From the NCBI RefSeq assembly GCF_947507565.1, contig NC_089177.1, forward strand, positions 1,734,648 to 1,798,647: DNA of 64,000 nucleotides, read 5' to 3'. Under the pieces are notes generated by a model. The model was not told the DNA's origin, did not search any database, and saw only the letters and a program-made list of their open reading frames with translations. The position numbers were made by a program, and so were the translations under genes. This DNA is from Oscarella lobularis. Taxonomy: Eukaryota > Porifera > Homoscleromorpha > Homosclerophorida > Oscarellidae. Positions within the stretch are counted from its first letter, which is position 1. Each line of letters begins with the position of its first letter. Positions 48,694 to 59,954 of the stretch are shown here, one piece after another.

Positions 48694-50294
48694 TTTTCAG
48701 ATGTTTTGATTCGATATCTTCCGCGTTGTTTTACGAAAACAAGTCGAAATAAGACGTCATTAAAACCGATAGAAGGAATTAACAACATTTCCATTCCATT
48801 ACAAAGAGTTCGCTTGGATTCAACCTTTGAAGACCTCAAAAACATCGCGAAAAAAGAATTTTTTCTTCAAAGGAGTTAGAAGGTAAATTGATTTCTATGT
48901 AATCGTTAATGTTATAAAATTGTGTAGAGGTTACTTTGATGTATAAATTCCGCAATGAAATTGTCCCTCTCACCCCCAAAATTGGAGACGACGAATTCAC
49001 TATTGGCCTATTTTTGAAGTCTCAACCGCGAATAAAGCACGCAACTTTCTTCGCTGTTATATCTGGGCGTAAGTACATACATTTTGTTTTTACAGCAAAT
49101 AAACTAACTTTGCCTATTTTGCTTTAGCAATGACTCTTGCAACAACACCTGCGACACCTGCGACAGCAATGCCTTCATCGGACAGTGACAAACGTACAAT
49201 GTTTTTAACCGCAGCTTTACGTTTCTATAATCTACTTTTTTTATTAGTACGTTTGAATAACGACGACATAATAGTAGTTGCCGAATTGGAAAGGGGCTCG
49301 TCTTGTATCATTTACGAGGCGCTGTACTTGTTCGGCAAAGTCGCCTGCAAGTACGTAGAAAAAGGAGAGAGCGCTTTGGAAGCAAAGCGCGAAATAAAAA
49401 TGCTAAGGTACTATTGTCTTTGTTGCAAATAAGTTTATTTTCAAACGGCTTTACGCAGCCAACTTCGTCATCCAAGCGTGGTCAATTTTTACGGCTACGC
49501 AGAACTTGAGGATCATTTTAAAATTATTCTTGAACTACACAAGAACAATTTATTTGATCTCTTTGTCAACGACAAAGTAAATTTAAATAATATATTTGGT
49601 ATGTTTGAATCTAATTTACGTTAAAAAAGGACGAAAAAATCCTATCAGCAACGAGGATAGGAACACCATCCTTGTTCAGGTCGCTGGAGGCATATCGTAC
49701 ATTCATAAGAAGGATATCATTCACTGCGACCTCAAATCGGTGAATGTTCTTGTAAGTTACTTGTATTTGGCTAAAAAGTAGTATAATTTTAAAACGTCTA
49801 AGTTGGATTGGCCCTTAGCTGTGGTGGTGAAAATTGTCGATTTTGGGTCAGCAATTTTTCAAAAGGATATACAAGATTTGGACAAAGATGCCGTTGTTAA
49901 CATCGGGACGTCCTGTTATTATTCTCCCGAAATGTGGGACGGACAACTGGGAAAACCATCAGACGTATATGCCTTCGGCTGTCTGATATTCGAAATGGCG
50001 TCTAGAGAGGTCATGTGGAAGGGTCTGCAAAAACCGGCCTTTAAGAAGAGGACGATAGATTGGTAATGAAAGCTAAACTTAGATATGTAGTCCATTTTAT
50101 GAAAATGATTGTAATGTTTTAGTGTGTTTCCGAATGAGTACAAGGATCTTCCGAAAAGAATTAAATACATTATTGGAAAATGCTGGTCTGCAAACATAGC
50201 GGAAAGGCCAAAGTTCGAAGATCTCGTTCGCGTCTTGAATTTCGAAGACACCTTCTCAACACGGGCCGACAGCAACCCAAAGAGAAGAAAATGA
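48694..50294 (+). CDS. Protein kinase gene C (TKL-like), apparently intact kinase core
   Basis: A putative N-terminal ubiquitin-like/PB1-type part is split over exons: VLIRYLPRCFTKTSRNKTSL, VRLDSTFEDLKNIAKKEFFL, then VTLMYKFRNEIVPLTPKIGD ending VISG. The kinase domain follows: IIVVAELERGSSCIIYEALY (glycine-loop region atypical), VACKYVEKG (Lys), EAKREIKML (C-helix Glu), then QLRHPSVVNFYGYAELEDHF. The catalytic loop is IIHCDLKSVNVL, then VKIVDFGSA, CYYSPEMWDG, SDVYAFGCLIFE and WSANIAERPKFEDLVRVLNF. Stop at 50,292-50,294. HxDLKxxN, DFG and SPE are present. The glycine-rich loop lacks GxGxxG. It has GT-AG introns of 50-80 bp. The upstream exon ends at a stop before its donor in my reading, so the true 5' structure is uncertain. 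Confidence 0.7.
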
Positions 50295-51122
50295 AATTTG
50301 TTATGGTAAACCAAATAATACTAAAAGTTTTTTAAAAAGTTATTTGTTTTTATTTAGATAGCCAATGCCACTCGTGAAGTAATGTGTCCAGTTGTCAAAT
50401 TTGTTTCCCAATGTCATATTTGTTTTTTGCTATGTTTGCTTTGTGATGTGTTAACTTATTCAATTCGATGGCAACGCGCCCGGAGGATACCATTAGATGG
50501 TGCCGTCGTTCTATAGTATATACGTCGTCAGATGGTGCCGTCGTTCTATAGTATAGAGAAGTGGAAGGGACAATAGACATTCTTCAAGTGAAGGTACTTG
50601 TTACAAAGGTCAACTCCTCTATGACTGGGATGATATATTACTGTTTTTCTATAGTGGGGTGGACATAGAGCAACAACGACGAAAAGGAATGGCATGCAAG
50701 ATTAAGAAAGGGTGTAAAGAGCAGACGAGGAAATTCGAAAAATAGTTTGTGGGTAAAGTAAAAATTAATACATTTATTTTATTTTTTCGTTTAATGTTTT
50801 CAGGCTAAAGTAAAAGTTAAGTCGGTGATTTTTTATTGTTACTTTCCTCACTGCCTTTACAATCCTTTACAACACCATTTGGATCTACGGCTAGTGTCAG
50901 ATAAGTGCTTTAAAGTCATATAACTTTTGGGAGCTTTTTTGTGTGATTTGTAGGGGATGCGCGATATGCAGGGTGAGAGGTTGGTCTCTTCTCTTCCTAA
51001 GTGTTGTTTTGCAGACTTAGGGGATATATTCGTTGTATACAAGAGTGTCAGGACAGGGCATTTCTCTACAATGTTAATCGAGAGAGGAGATCAATCGGTA
51101 AGCCATTTGGCCTATAAGTAAT
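50295..51122. other. No gene; small internal repeat
   Basis: GATGGTGCCGTCGTTCTATAGTATA occurs twice (50,497 and 50,531). AT-rich, with no coding signal. Confidence 0.4.
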
Positions 51123-51124
51123 AT

Positions 51125-51383
51125 AATTAATCAGTACACTTGTTCTGATTAGTTCCTCGAGTAAGTGCAAGCTCTGCCGTTTGAAAAGCAGAGCTTGCAC
51201 TTTTGCTCAAAGTGCGGTAAAACGATGTAATTCAATTAAAAACAGATGTCATAAATTCAAAACAGACCGGAGGAACCTAAAAATTAATCAGTACACTTGT
51301 TCTGATTAGTTCCTAGAGTAAGTGCAAGCTCTGCCGTTTGAAAAACAGAGCTTGCACATTTGTTCAAAGTGCGGTAAAACGTG
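51125..51383 (+). repeat. Two direct repeats of about 105 bp with internal hairpin
   Basis: ATTAATCAGTACACTTGTTC ... GTGCGGTAAAACG at 51,127-51,227 and again at 51,285-51,383 (a handful of differences). Each contains an inverted repeat AAGTGCAAGCTCTG/CAGAGCTTGCAC with a 12-nt loop. The second copy runs straight into the coding-like sequence upstream of the DIRS RT, so these may be terminal or subterminal repeats of that element or a solo insertion between. Confidence 0.85.
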
Positions 51384-51574
51384 CGACTGGCCGGGTAAAG
51401 GTTTTGTTGCGGAATGAAGGGTGTCTTCGAATTGGACTGAAGAAAGGCGACGAGATCGAAGTAGATCTGACGGAGGTCGAAGAATTGTCGTTCGAAGAAC
51501 CGGTCACAAATACGGAGCAAGCTGCCGTGACATCGCCGGAAACAAAGACGACAGAGTATCCCTCGAAGGGAGAT
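51384..51574 (+). pseudogene. Short retroelement-like coding remnant
   Basis: Open frame GRVKVLLRNEGCLRIGLKKG then EIEVDLTEVEELSFEEPV. It has the look of an aspartic-protease-adjacent linker but no motif I can name. It joins the DIRS-type RT at about 51,575 in another frame. Confidence 0.3.
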
Positions 51575-52620
51575 GAAACGACTTCAAGGATGCCTATCTC
51601 ATTTTCCTGGTCCATCCGGACGACGTGCCGCTTCTCGCAATGCGCTGGCGAAGGGAGGTATTTCTAGACTCGGTTTTGCTTTTCGGTTTGCCTTCGGCGC
51701 CTAAGATTTTTTCGGCCGTGGCTGATGCTCTCCTGTAGATAATGTTACATAACGGCGTTTCAGCGGCGATGCACTACCTGTGCGATTTTCTTTTCTTCGG
51801 CTCGGACCAGTGCGAGCGCAACATCGCGTCTGCGTTTTCGACTTGCGAGTCTTTTTAGGCTTTCCGGTAGCCCATCATAAGACCCCCGGCGCTTCATTTC
51901 AACTAACATTCTTGGGCATTCGCCCTGGTCGGTCGTTCGTTCGGCGGCTGGTGGTTTTGTCGGCCTCGGTGCGGCTTCTCGATCGGCCTCTGCGTCTGAA
52001 TAGAAGCGCTCGGAATGACATTTTGTGGTGGCTCCTGGTGGCCGCCGATTGCAATCGCTGTTCGTGGTTTGATTCCTTAGGGCTCCTACTCCGTCGTTGG
52101 TCTTGTGGTCCGACGCGTCGGGGTCCTGGGGATGCGGCGAGTTTGCGGGTCGGCGCTTTGGTAGCCGTGGTTCTGTTCGAGTGGAGTCCGACAACGCCAC
52201 TGTCGTGTGCGCTATCTCGCCGGGATCATGCTGCGATCCCTCAGTTATGCACCTAGTTCGGGTTTCTACAGTTTCTGGCTGCTCGCCATGGTTTCTTCAT
52301 TTTTGCGTCTCATATTGTGGGCTGTAGTAATTCGATGGCCAACGCCCTATCTCGCTCCCTTCAGCCGAATTTTTTCGTTCGTTGAAGCTCGACCCGGCGC
52401 CCGCTCTTTGGAAATCCGGTCCCAGTGGACCTCGTCCGATTGGAGAGCTTTGCCACTTCCCTCCTGGAGAACGGATTAGCGTCGTCGACTCGTCGCACGT
52501 ATGCCTCCGGTCAGAAGTCGTATGTGTCGTTTTGCTCGCTGGCTCGGCTGGCTCCGCTGCCGTTTTGCGAGAGTATTTTATGTCTGTTGTATGGCTTACC
52601 GCGACGAGGGGCTAGGGCCG
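51575..52620 (+). pseudogene. DIRS/Ngaro-like pol: RT, RNase H and tyrosine recombinase N-terminus
   Basis: RT palm FKDAYLIFLVHPDDVPLL, then FGLPSAPKIFSAVADALL (DIRS-type; usual FGLRSAPKIF), and HYLCDFLFFG, where the catalytic Y-x-D-D reads YLCD, a lost Asp. After many stops comes RNase H: VLWSDASGSWGCGEFAG (first Asp) and VRVESDNATVVCAI. The last frame, LASSTRRTYASGQKSYVSFC, is the SAM-like N-terminal domain of a tyrosine recombinase. It ends FCLGT at 52,640, so the catalytic R-H-R-Y part is gone. Elements of this kind integrate with a tyrosine recombinase and make no TSD. Confidence 0.8.
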
Positions 52621-52625
52621 ATTTT

Positions 52626-52651
52626 TGTCTCGGTACCTAAGTACCGAGACA
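52626..52651. repeat. 26-bp palindrome, second copy
   Basis: TGTCTCGGTAC-CTAA-GTACCGAGACA; same as 1301-1326. Located at the truncation point of the recombinase frame. A palindrome next to a tyrosine recombinase could be a recombination core. Confidence 0.85.
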
Positions 52652-53220
52652 TAGTTTTTGGGGTGTAAAAATTTTGTTCGTTGCGTACCGGAAAAGTGGT
52701 TGGTGGTACATTGTCGCGACTGCGTCCGTCAGGTGTCCGATACATTGTAGTTGTGCACCTGGGTATTTGTTAGGGTCCTTGTCTTTTCGTTTTGGCGAAA
52801 TTTCGGTCCTTTCGTGAAACAGGATGTGACGTCACAGAAGTTTGGAATGCTCGTTTGCATCTAGTTTGCATCTAATTAGCAGGCTTCTTGATGTGGGGGG
52901 GGGGGGGGGGTGGATACGTTTCCGCTTTCTGAGAGAAGTTTGGAATGTTCGTTTGCATCTAATTACCGGGATTCTTGATGTGGGTGGTGCATACGTTTCA
53001 GCCTTCTTTCTCGGAATCGTGAACGCTGAGTTTCGTCGTATGGAAGCCTGCCTAGATTAGGCGTCAATTGAAGCTGAGAGGTTCATTTTCAGTCGCTCTT
53101 ACTGGGAAAGTGTAGTATTCAATTGTCACGAGAAAGGGACGCCCGTGGTTTGGTGCACAAGACTCGATGGTTTGGTGCATTTCAGCGGGTTCATTTCTGC
53201 AGCAGGGGCTATGTGTAAGC
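52652..53220 (+). repeat. Terminal region of the DIRS/Ngaro-like family, with internal duplication and poly-G
   Basis: Homologous to 870-1300 (minus). It includes a run of about sixteen G (52,895-52,910) and a roughly 100-bp direct duplication (GAAGTTTGGAATG(C/T)TCGTTTG... at about 52,836 and 52,937) that the other copy lacks. Confidence 0.75.
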
Positions 53221-53356
53221 AGTACAGCATTCGTGAGTAGCTGACTCTGAATGAGCGGCGAATGAGGCGTGTTCTATTTTGACTACAGTTCGGTAGAGAG
53301 GCGGTTTTCTTATTTTGACTGGTACGGTGGTGAGTGTTTAGGCGACCCACCAATGT

Positions 53357-53488
53357 CCCACGAGAAAGTGTGGATCTGAAAACTAATACCGTCACGCCTC
53401 CCTACCACGTCTAGACAATCTGCCACGAGAAAGTGTGGATCTGAAAACTGATACCGTCACGCCTCATTACCAGGTCTAGACACAATAG
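53357..53488 (+). repeat. 66-bp tandem duplication
   Basis: CCACGAGAAAGTGTGGATCT... at 53,357 and 53,423. Each unit contains a perfect small hairpin (CCACGAGAAAGTGTGG-like). Confidence 0.9.
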
Positions 53489-53592
53489 CGGAAGCTGCTC
53501 TTTTACATCGCTGTTCAGCGTGTCGCGAATGCTGAGTTCCTTAGGCTTCAACTCACGAGAATTCTCCGTGTGCTTGTGCTTTATCGAGGCCT

Positions 53593-53830
53593 ACGGTTAT
53601 TTTGACTGGGGCGCAATGTGGTAATCATTAAAGATTGGACCGCGCCTTCGGTTATTTTGACTGAGGGGGTTCCGCGGTGTGGTCTCGAGGGAGTGAGAAG
53701 CTGCACGAGCATGTGTTGTTGACCAAGGTGGGTTTTGATTTGATCTGTGGAATCAGTGTTTTGACTGGGGGCCAGGTGGGGTAATGAATGAAGATTGCAC
53801 ATCGCGCCTTGCTGTTATTTTGACTAGTGG
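53593..53830 (+). repeat. Diverged direct repeats with TATTTTGACT motif
   Basis: Two related blocks (about 53,593-53,672 and 53,757-53,827) share TTTTGACTGGGG, GGTAAT, AAAGATTG/GAAGATTG, CGCGCCTT and a closing TTATTTTGACT. Together with the preceding repeats this resembles the complex split repeats that flank DIRS/Ngaro elements. Confidence 0.6.
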
Positions 53831-53869
53831 ATTTGTGTCTAAACAACGGTAGGGCCTTGCTATACCAGC

Positions 53870-55795
53870 TAATTACAGCTTACCAAATATCACGCATCAA
53901 CAGCTGCTGTCTAAGCTGTCTGTCACATTTGATGAAGCTCTGCCATTTCCTACAATGTGTGATACTCCATTAACAATATTTGGTAACAGACGGCTCGAGG
54001 AAGTGTGCTTTCCTGTGCTGTATCCTCGTGCAAAGGACGTTGGAGCGAGAATCATGGACTAACCGATTTACAATATTTAAAGCATCGTTTGTTTCATGAT
54101 CGCTGGAGACAAAATCCGGTATGGCTCTTTTGGGCCTTGAATGTGTATGAATTGCGGAAACTGCACAGTGAAATATCAATAGTGTCCCCGAATGCAGAAG
54201 TGTATAACAGCAAAAGAAGTTGCGGACTGTTCTGATGACTTTGTGAGCAACTCCTATATGTTTGTAATAAATATCAGAGGTACGGCGACTTATTGGAAAA
54301 ACGAGTTGAGTAATCTTGTTGCAAAAATGAACACTCTTGGAGCACCCACTTTCTTTATGACATTGACAGCAAACGATCGCAACTGGTACAAATTTTATCA
54401 GTGCATACTTCCTCGAATGTCTATCGAAGACATAAAGGCTCTATCGTCTTCTCAAAAACAATATCTGCTTAAGACACATCCTGTGCAAGCTGTCATGTTC
54501 TTTGAGCGAAGATTGGATATTTTTTGGCGAAAGTGACAAGAAGTAAAGACAAGCCAATAGGTGAAGTAGATGATTATTGGATACGAATACAATTCCAATC
54601 AAGAGGAAGCCCTCATGTACATTCTTTTTGGTGGATCAAAGATGCTCCAAGTGCAGCTACTGTTGAAGGGAAACGGTCATTGCCTGCGTTCATTGATAAG
54701 TACATTTCAACTCAACTACCTGAGAATGACGAATATTTAAGACAGTTAGTGGAGCAATTGCAATGTCATAAGCACACTAGTACGTGTTATAAGAAGACGA
54801 GGCAGAAATGTCGCTTCGATTTTCCTTATATACCATGCCGTGAGACGAGACTGAAGACTGACGCCGACGAAGGTTCTCCAAGTCGTTTTTATTTTACAAA
54901 GCGTGGTCCCAACGATCAATGGATAAATGCCTACAATCTCCAAATTTTGAAACTATGGAAAGGTAATATGGATATACAGGTGGTTGGAAATCACCTTGGT
55001 GCCGCTATGTACGTGTGTATGTACGTCTCCAAGGCAGAACCGGAACGATTAAAAGAAGCGCTGCACAAAGTTACAGAAAAGATTCCACATAAAACAAGTC
55101 TACGAAAACGCTCATCTATGATTCGACGAACAGTTCTAACGTACCGTCAAATTAGTTTTCAGGAGACTGTTTACCGACTTGGCGGTTTTCCTTTCATTCG
55201 ATCAAGTCGAGGAACGGTGACGGTAAACTGTCGTTTTCCAGAAAATCGCCTACGTCTGCTAAAGCCCAAAGCGCACCTACGAAATCTTGAAAAAGGCTCA
55301 ACTGATATTTATGTCCCAGGATTGCATCAATACTACCAAGACCATCAAACTTGTTTTGGGAAAAATGTCGTTAGCAACATTTGCTACCAATTACCGTGTG
55401 GACAACATCAAAAATAGGTCAGCCGCTTTCATATCTGAATTTGACAAGTATATTCATGCTCGTCGAAAACCAGCTTGTCTGCGTTTGTCGAAGTTTGCAG
55501 GCATCGACACAAACGAATATTACTACAGATTTCTTTTATTATTCGTTCCATATCAAAACGTACGTCGTCTGAAACTTCAACGGCAATTCACATGGCAACT
55601 TCCCTAATTGACGTGCACGATGCCATAGCATGCCCTTCCGTGGGCGTCCGTTCATTAGCAGACGTCTGCAAGGAATCTTTCAACGTCGGGAGAGTCATCG
55701 ATCGCTTAAGCGAGTATTTTCCTTTTTGTTGCAAAAGTACCTGGATGACAACGCTGCCAGCCGCATTTAGCCATTTGGATTACAACGATCTATAA
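53870..55795 (+). pseudogene. Helitron Rep (HUH endonuclease) fragment
   Basis: Frames shifted at about 54,030, 54,235, 54,530 and 55,400 together give LTDLQYLKHRLFHDRWRQNP, LGAPTFFMTLTANDRNWYKF (Helitron-like N domain) and IQFQSRGSPHVHSFWWIKDA with the HUH-type H-V-H. Then follow CRFDFPYIPCRETRLK, the Tyr motif AAMYVCMYVSKAEPE (Y-x3-Y-x2-K) and RQISFQETVYRLGG. The C-terminal part (FNVGRVIDRLSEYFPFCCKS) ends at 55,793-55,795. The PIF1-like helicase that normally follows is missing, so the copy is truncated and inactive. Confidence 0.85.
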
Positions 55796-56044
55796 AAAAA
55801 AGTTTAGTTGAGTTACGGTAAGAGAAATTAAGCTTAGGTGATGTGCCCATATGGCCAGATGTTATACTAATCCGGACTAAAGGGACAGTGACCTGCTTCG
55901 AAGAAGTCGACTTGTTGACGAATTCCATCAAAGCCTAAATAAAGTTTTCAAGCGATTACAAAGTTTCTATCGATAATGCTGTGAAGGGTACGCCAGCGCA
56001 AAAAAGGTAATTTTTTTCTCTGCATTTGCTGCTGAATTGCAAGA
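55796..56044. other. No gene seen
   Basis: AT-rich spacer between the Helitron fragment and a MITE. Confidence 0.4.
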
Positions 56045-56381
56045 TACCGTAAAGTCGGGATATTAAGTACCCATCAATTACAGGTACCCTTTTAAATTAG
56101 GTACCCATTTTTACGTCTACTACCACTCTTCCGAATAAAAGTACCCATTCGAATAGAAGTACCCTACTTTTATTAGTTTCATTTGCTTCTATTTGTACGT
56201 TCGAGACTAAGTTTGGTACCAAAGAAATCCGATAATGTAAAAAAGAATGAGACGTTTCACTGCGTTTCAGTGATTCGTCCAGAGGTACCGCACAAATAGA
56301 GGTACCCACATCCCCTGGTGTTCGAAATCAACACATTTCTCAAATATAAGTACCGGTACTTAATATCCCGACTTTACGGTA
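56045..56381. repeat. 337-bp MITE with TA target
   Basis: Ends (TA)CCGTAAAGTCGGGATATTAA and its inverse ...TTAATATCCCGACTTTACGG(TA). The interior is unrelated between the halves except for many GTACCC/GGTACC motifs. TA at both tips fits a Tc1/mariner-type MITE. Confidence 0.85.
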
Positions 56382-56639
56382 TATTATTACAAGATATTTG
56401 GAAGAAAACGCTTTACCTTCTCTGGGGGACTATCCTACGTTCTATTTCCAAAAGAAACTTATTGCTCTAGTACAGCGAGACATACCTACATAAAACAGAT
56501 GAATAAAAGATAATTCAACTTCTTTACTCTCCGACCGCGTTCAGTTAGCCTCCGCAAGAAGATAATGAAGGAGGGTTGGAAAAGAGACTAATTAGGCTAA
56601 TTAATATAACAACAAACAGATTTGTTTTTATTTACCGCA
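56382..56639. other. No gene seen
   Basis: Contains no coding signal. It probably includes the 5' end of the adjacent mariner remnant. Confidence 0.3.
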
Positions 56640-56656
56640 CGCGATTTGCTGCTTTA

Positions 56657-57500
56657 TGCATCATGTTGGGCAGAAAAGGAGTTCGAGTTACGTCCCGAGA
56701 GAGGCGTCTAATTGCCCGCGTCTGATTGTCGCTGGAGAAGGAATGAGACACGCCTCCAAAAAATCGAATCGGCGTTCACTAAGTAGAGAAGAGGCTGAAG
56801 GCAGCTACAGGTCTTAGCGGTCGAAGCCTGAGGCGTTTCCGTAGAGAATCTAAAGAGAAAGGAGAGGTGGATATTTCTCCCAAAAAGCGGATTCGATATT
56901 CAAAGACACGCATGAGAATCAATCCTGACGATTTTGACAGAGCAGCAATTCGACAAACGGTGCATGAATTCTACAAAAGAAAATCGTATCCTACATGTAC
57001 TAACAACACTGCTCGCCTCCGTTAAACAGAAAGGTATATTTGAAGGAGGTCGAACTGCACTTGCTGCATATGCTTCTAAAAAATATTGGCTTCAGACACT
57101 GCAAAAGGAACGACAAGGTTTACTTTTATGAGAGACCGGAAATCATTCGTCAACGTCATTCGTTTTTTCGGTCAATTAAGAAATTTAGAAAAAGGCCGTC
57201 CGCTTGTATTTCTGGATGAAACGTGGGCTAATGCGCACATTTCGAAAGAAAGGATATGGCTCGACGATAGTGGAAAAAATGGTTGGATACCAGGAGCGTC
57301 TCTTGTTTTCCGAAGAAAAGCAGTGGTGATTGCCCCGATGAAATAAATGCTAAACATTTTAACGAGTGGTTTGAGCATCAATTATTACCTCACTGCCCCA
57401 GTGAATCTGTTATTATATTAGATAATGCGCCCTACCATAATGCTGTGACAGAAAATATTCCAACGAAATCTTCAAGAAAGGGAGAGATGCAAGCTTGGCT
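56657..57500 (+). pseudogene. Tc1/mariner-like transposase remnant, second copy
   Basis: Same family as the 25.3-26.9 kb copy but collinear: LGRKGVRVTSRERRLIARV, LKAATGLSGRSLRRFRRESK, RMRINPDDFDRAAIRQTVHE. After frameshifts come VFLDETWANAHISKERIWLD (first Asp), SGKNGWIPGASLVFRRKAVV, and after a stop HFNEWFEHQLLPHC and SVIILDNAPYHNAV (second Asp intact). It ends within KGEMQAWL where a Ty3 fragment takes over, so the third acidic residue is absent. Confidence 0.8.
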
Positions 57501-57599
57501 TGTGAAGTCCTGCTGCATAGCCGTTGGGGATGTACCCTCTTTATTGGTCCACAGGTGGAAGTCCTCTCAAAGGAAAGTCCCTCTCCTTATGTACTCTCC

Positions 57600-58730
57600 G
57601 GTGGTTTGAACCGCTTTTAGTAGTTTTCTGGACTGGCGTCCTCTGATTGTCCTGAACGACCGGACGGTTTCTGCCCGGTTGAGCTGTTTCTCCTCCTGGC
57701 TCCTCCAAGACCTGAGCGCCTTCCTCTGCGCCGAAGACTGGCTCCTCGAGGCAAGACTGTAGCTCCTTCCTCTGCGCCGACGTCATTATCTGCTGGTTCG
57801 ACCTTATTTGCTGTTGGCTGTTTCTCGCCTTCTGCGTCGTCGCTCTCGACCTCAATATCCTGCTCTTCAGCTTGTTGCTGCGCTGGGTCCTGAGCGTCGG
57901 GGACATCTGGGAGATCGTCGTCTTCGTCCTCCGTATCCACTCTCTCGTTCGCAACGATTAACCTTTTCCTGTTGCGGCGGAAAGTGCCGTATGGTGTGAC
58001 GACGTAGTAGCTTCTGGGGCTTGAGGCTTTAGATAACACGCTGCCGTGTTCTCGCCGATCTTGAAGGAAAACTGCAGTTCCATCTTCCAGAGGCGGGAGT
58101 TGTTTTGCGCGGCGACTCTTGTCATACTTGCTTTTGTGTCTCTCTGGACTGTTTGTCCTTTTCCACGATGTCTCTCCACGGTATCTGCCGGGGAACCAGT
58201 TGCTCGTGCACCATTGGCACCGTCGACGGTCCTTAGGCGGCGGCCCATGAGTATCTCCGCTGGGGAGACCCCATTGCTTTTTTCGTAGATTCTTGATCGT
58301 TTTAACCATACGTTCGGCCTCCCCATTACTTTGGGGGTAGTGTGGGCTGCTCGTGATGTGACTGAAGTTGTAATCGCGGGCTAATTGCTTGAACGCCTCG
58401 GAGGCATATTGTGGGCCGTTATCCGAGGGCACTATTTCCGGAATTCCGTGCCGGCTGATTAATTGACTTCAAGTGTGTGATGACAGCACTTGACGTGGTT
58501 GATTCTAATTTCGCCAATTTCGGGAACCTGGACAAATAGTCGACCACAAGGACGTACGAATTTCCATTGCATTCGAAGAAATCCGCGCCGACCTACTGAA
58601 GCATCGGCTCCGGCCGGTTGGTTTTCTCCTTGTTGCAGATATCGCATCTTTTGATTCTCTCTTGAATTTGCACTGAGAGGTTTGGCCACATCAAACTACC
58701 TGAATTTAGAAGCGAGGAAGAAAGATGAAG
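57600..58730 (-). pseudogene. Ty3/gypsy integrase and C-terminal tail
   Basis: Leftward: zinc-finger end LSVQIQERIKRCDICNKEKT, then decayed core (first catalytic Asp region VGADFFECNGNSYVL in a shifted frame). SDNGPQYASEAFKQLARDYN is the second Asp and HYPQSNGEAERMVKTIKNL the Glu. A tail RREHGSVLSKASSPRSYYVV is followed by acidic and basic runs. It is close to the intact element at 40.2-44.6 kb in sequence and order, but with several lesions. Confidence 0.85.
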
Positions 58731-59281
58731 CACTTTGACGGCTTCGTCTTCTCTTCCTTGGAGAATAGAATCACCACCTTTCTTCCAGACGTAAAGTTCC
58801 GAATGTGTTTGCACAGTAGGCACTAATTTGATCACGACGCTAACACAACGAAAGGCGTTTTGTCTGCAGAAACTGACACTCCTCCTGGAGTACGTTCGAG
58901 ATATGGGAGAGACGCTATCAAAGAAATGGACAGAGGCCGACTTTTTCGCCTGTGGAAAGTACCAAAAAATGTTACCGACTTTTTCGCCCGTAGAAAGTGA
59001 AATGTTATATATGTATTTTAAAGCATTCAACAGGCACAAATATGCTCTTCAATCTTTACGATACCAGCCCCGTCGACGCGCACCGGCAACAGATCCAAAG
59101 CGTCGTCACCCAAGACATTGCAAAGCGTCGAGACTTGTGTCTTCTTGGTGAAGCTTCGTAGAGGCGGTGAAGTGCTTCCAGGCACGTTCAAAACGCTTGC
59201 TGTTGTCACCCTTGTGCACTGGATCGGCGAGGTTAGGCGGAGCTTGTCGATGAGCTGAGTGGTGAGCCATGAATCTAGCAC
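58731..59281 (-). pseudogene. Ty3/gypsy gag and connection fragments
   Basis: 59,281-59,030 reads RSFTKKTQVSTLCNVLGDDA, LDLLPV, like the capsid start of the intact element. The following 58,740-59,030 stretch carries DSILQGREDEAVKVLHLSSS-type sequence. Large parts of pol are deleted between them. Confidence 0.45.
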
Positions 59282-59610
59282 ACTCCTGTCACCATGCTAC
59301 ACGTTGAGAAGGGTTTATTGGAATGACTACACATGTACACTAATTGCAAGGGTTTATATTAAAAGAGTACGTCATAGTTTGCAAAATACGCCTGCGGATA
59401 TGTTCCCTTTGCAATTATACGAAAGTACCTGAAATCCAAAGATAAAGATTTTTTCAGAAGTCAACTGTCTGAATGGCATGGCTGAAGGTTCAGAAGGTGA
59501 AGGACCACCGCTATTATTCTTATGAGAATTTTCAGAAGCGCGGCTAACTCTCTGCAGGATAAAGGAGGCCTTTAATTAAAGTAAATCAAGATTGGTACGA
59601 GTTTTTTCTG
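59282..59610. other. No gene seen
   Basis: Non-coding; could include an LTR remnant of the Ty3 fragment, but no pair was found. Confidence 0.3.
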
Positions 59611-59853
59611 TCGGTGGAAAGAGACACTATTGTTGCTTCTTCCTCATTTGATGTGTTCAAGTACGGACAAAGACAACCTGGCAAAAAAGATCTGAGACGA
59701 AAAGGCAGTAAAGGGACGTTGGGAAACAATCTCTTCACCATATCTAGACAAGGAGACTGGGAAAAAGATGTGCTTGGAAACGATTTTCTTATTGATTACA
59801 ATGAGGGGATTTTCTCTGACGTCGTCTTTGGTACTACGCTACAAAAATGCTAA
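59611..59853 (+). CDS. Unknown exon-like frame
   Basis: WYEFFLSVERDTIVASSSFD, then GSKGTLGNNLFTISRQGDWE. The preceding TTTAATTAAAG could be an acceptor. No family recognised. It may be an exon of a degraded gene. Confidence 0.25.
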   Translation, partial: SVERDTIVASSSFDVFKYGQRQPGKKDLRRKGSKGTLGNNLFTISRQGDWEKDVLGNDFLIDYNEGIFSDVVFGTTLQKC

Positions 59854-59954
59854 AAGAAAATTGCTTGATTAGAAAAAGAGTCTTTAAAAAAGAGCTCAGA
59901 GGACAAAATAGAGCTGTGGAGGACACCAGCTGTAGCGTACGTGAATAGCTTGAG

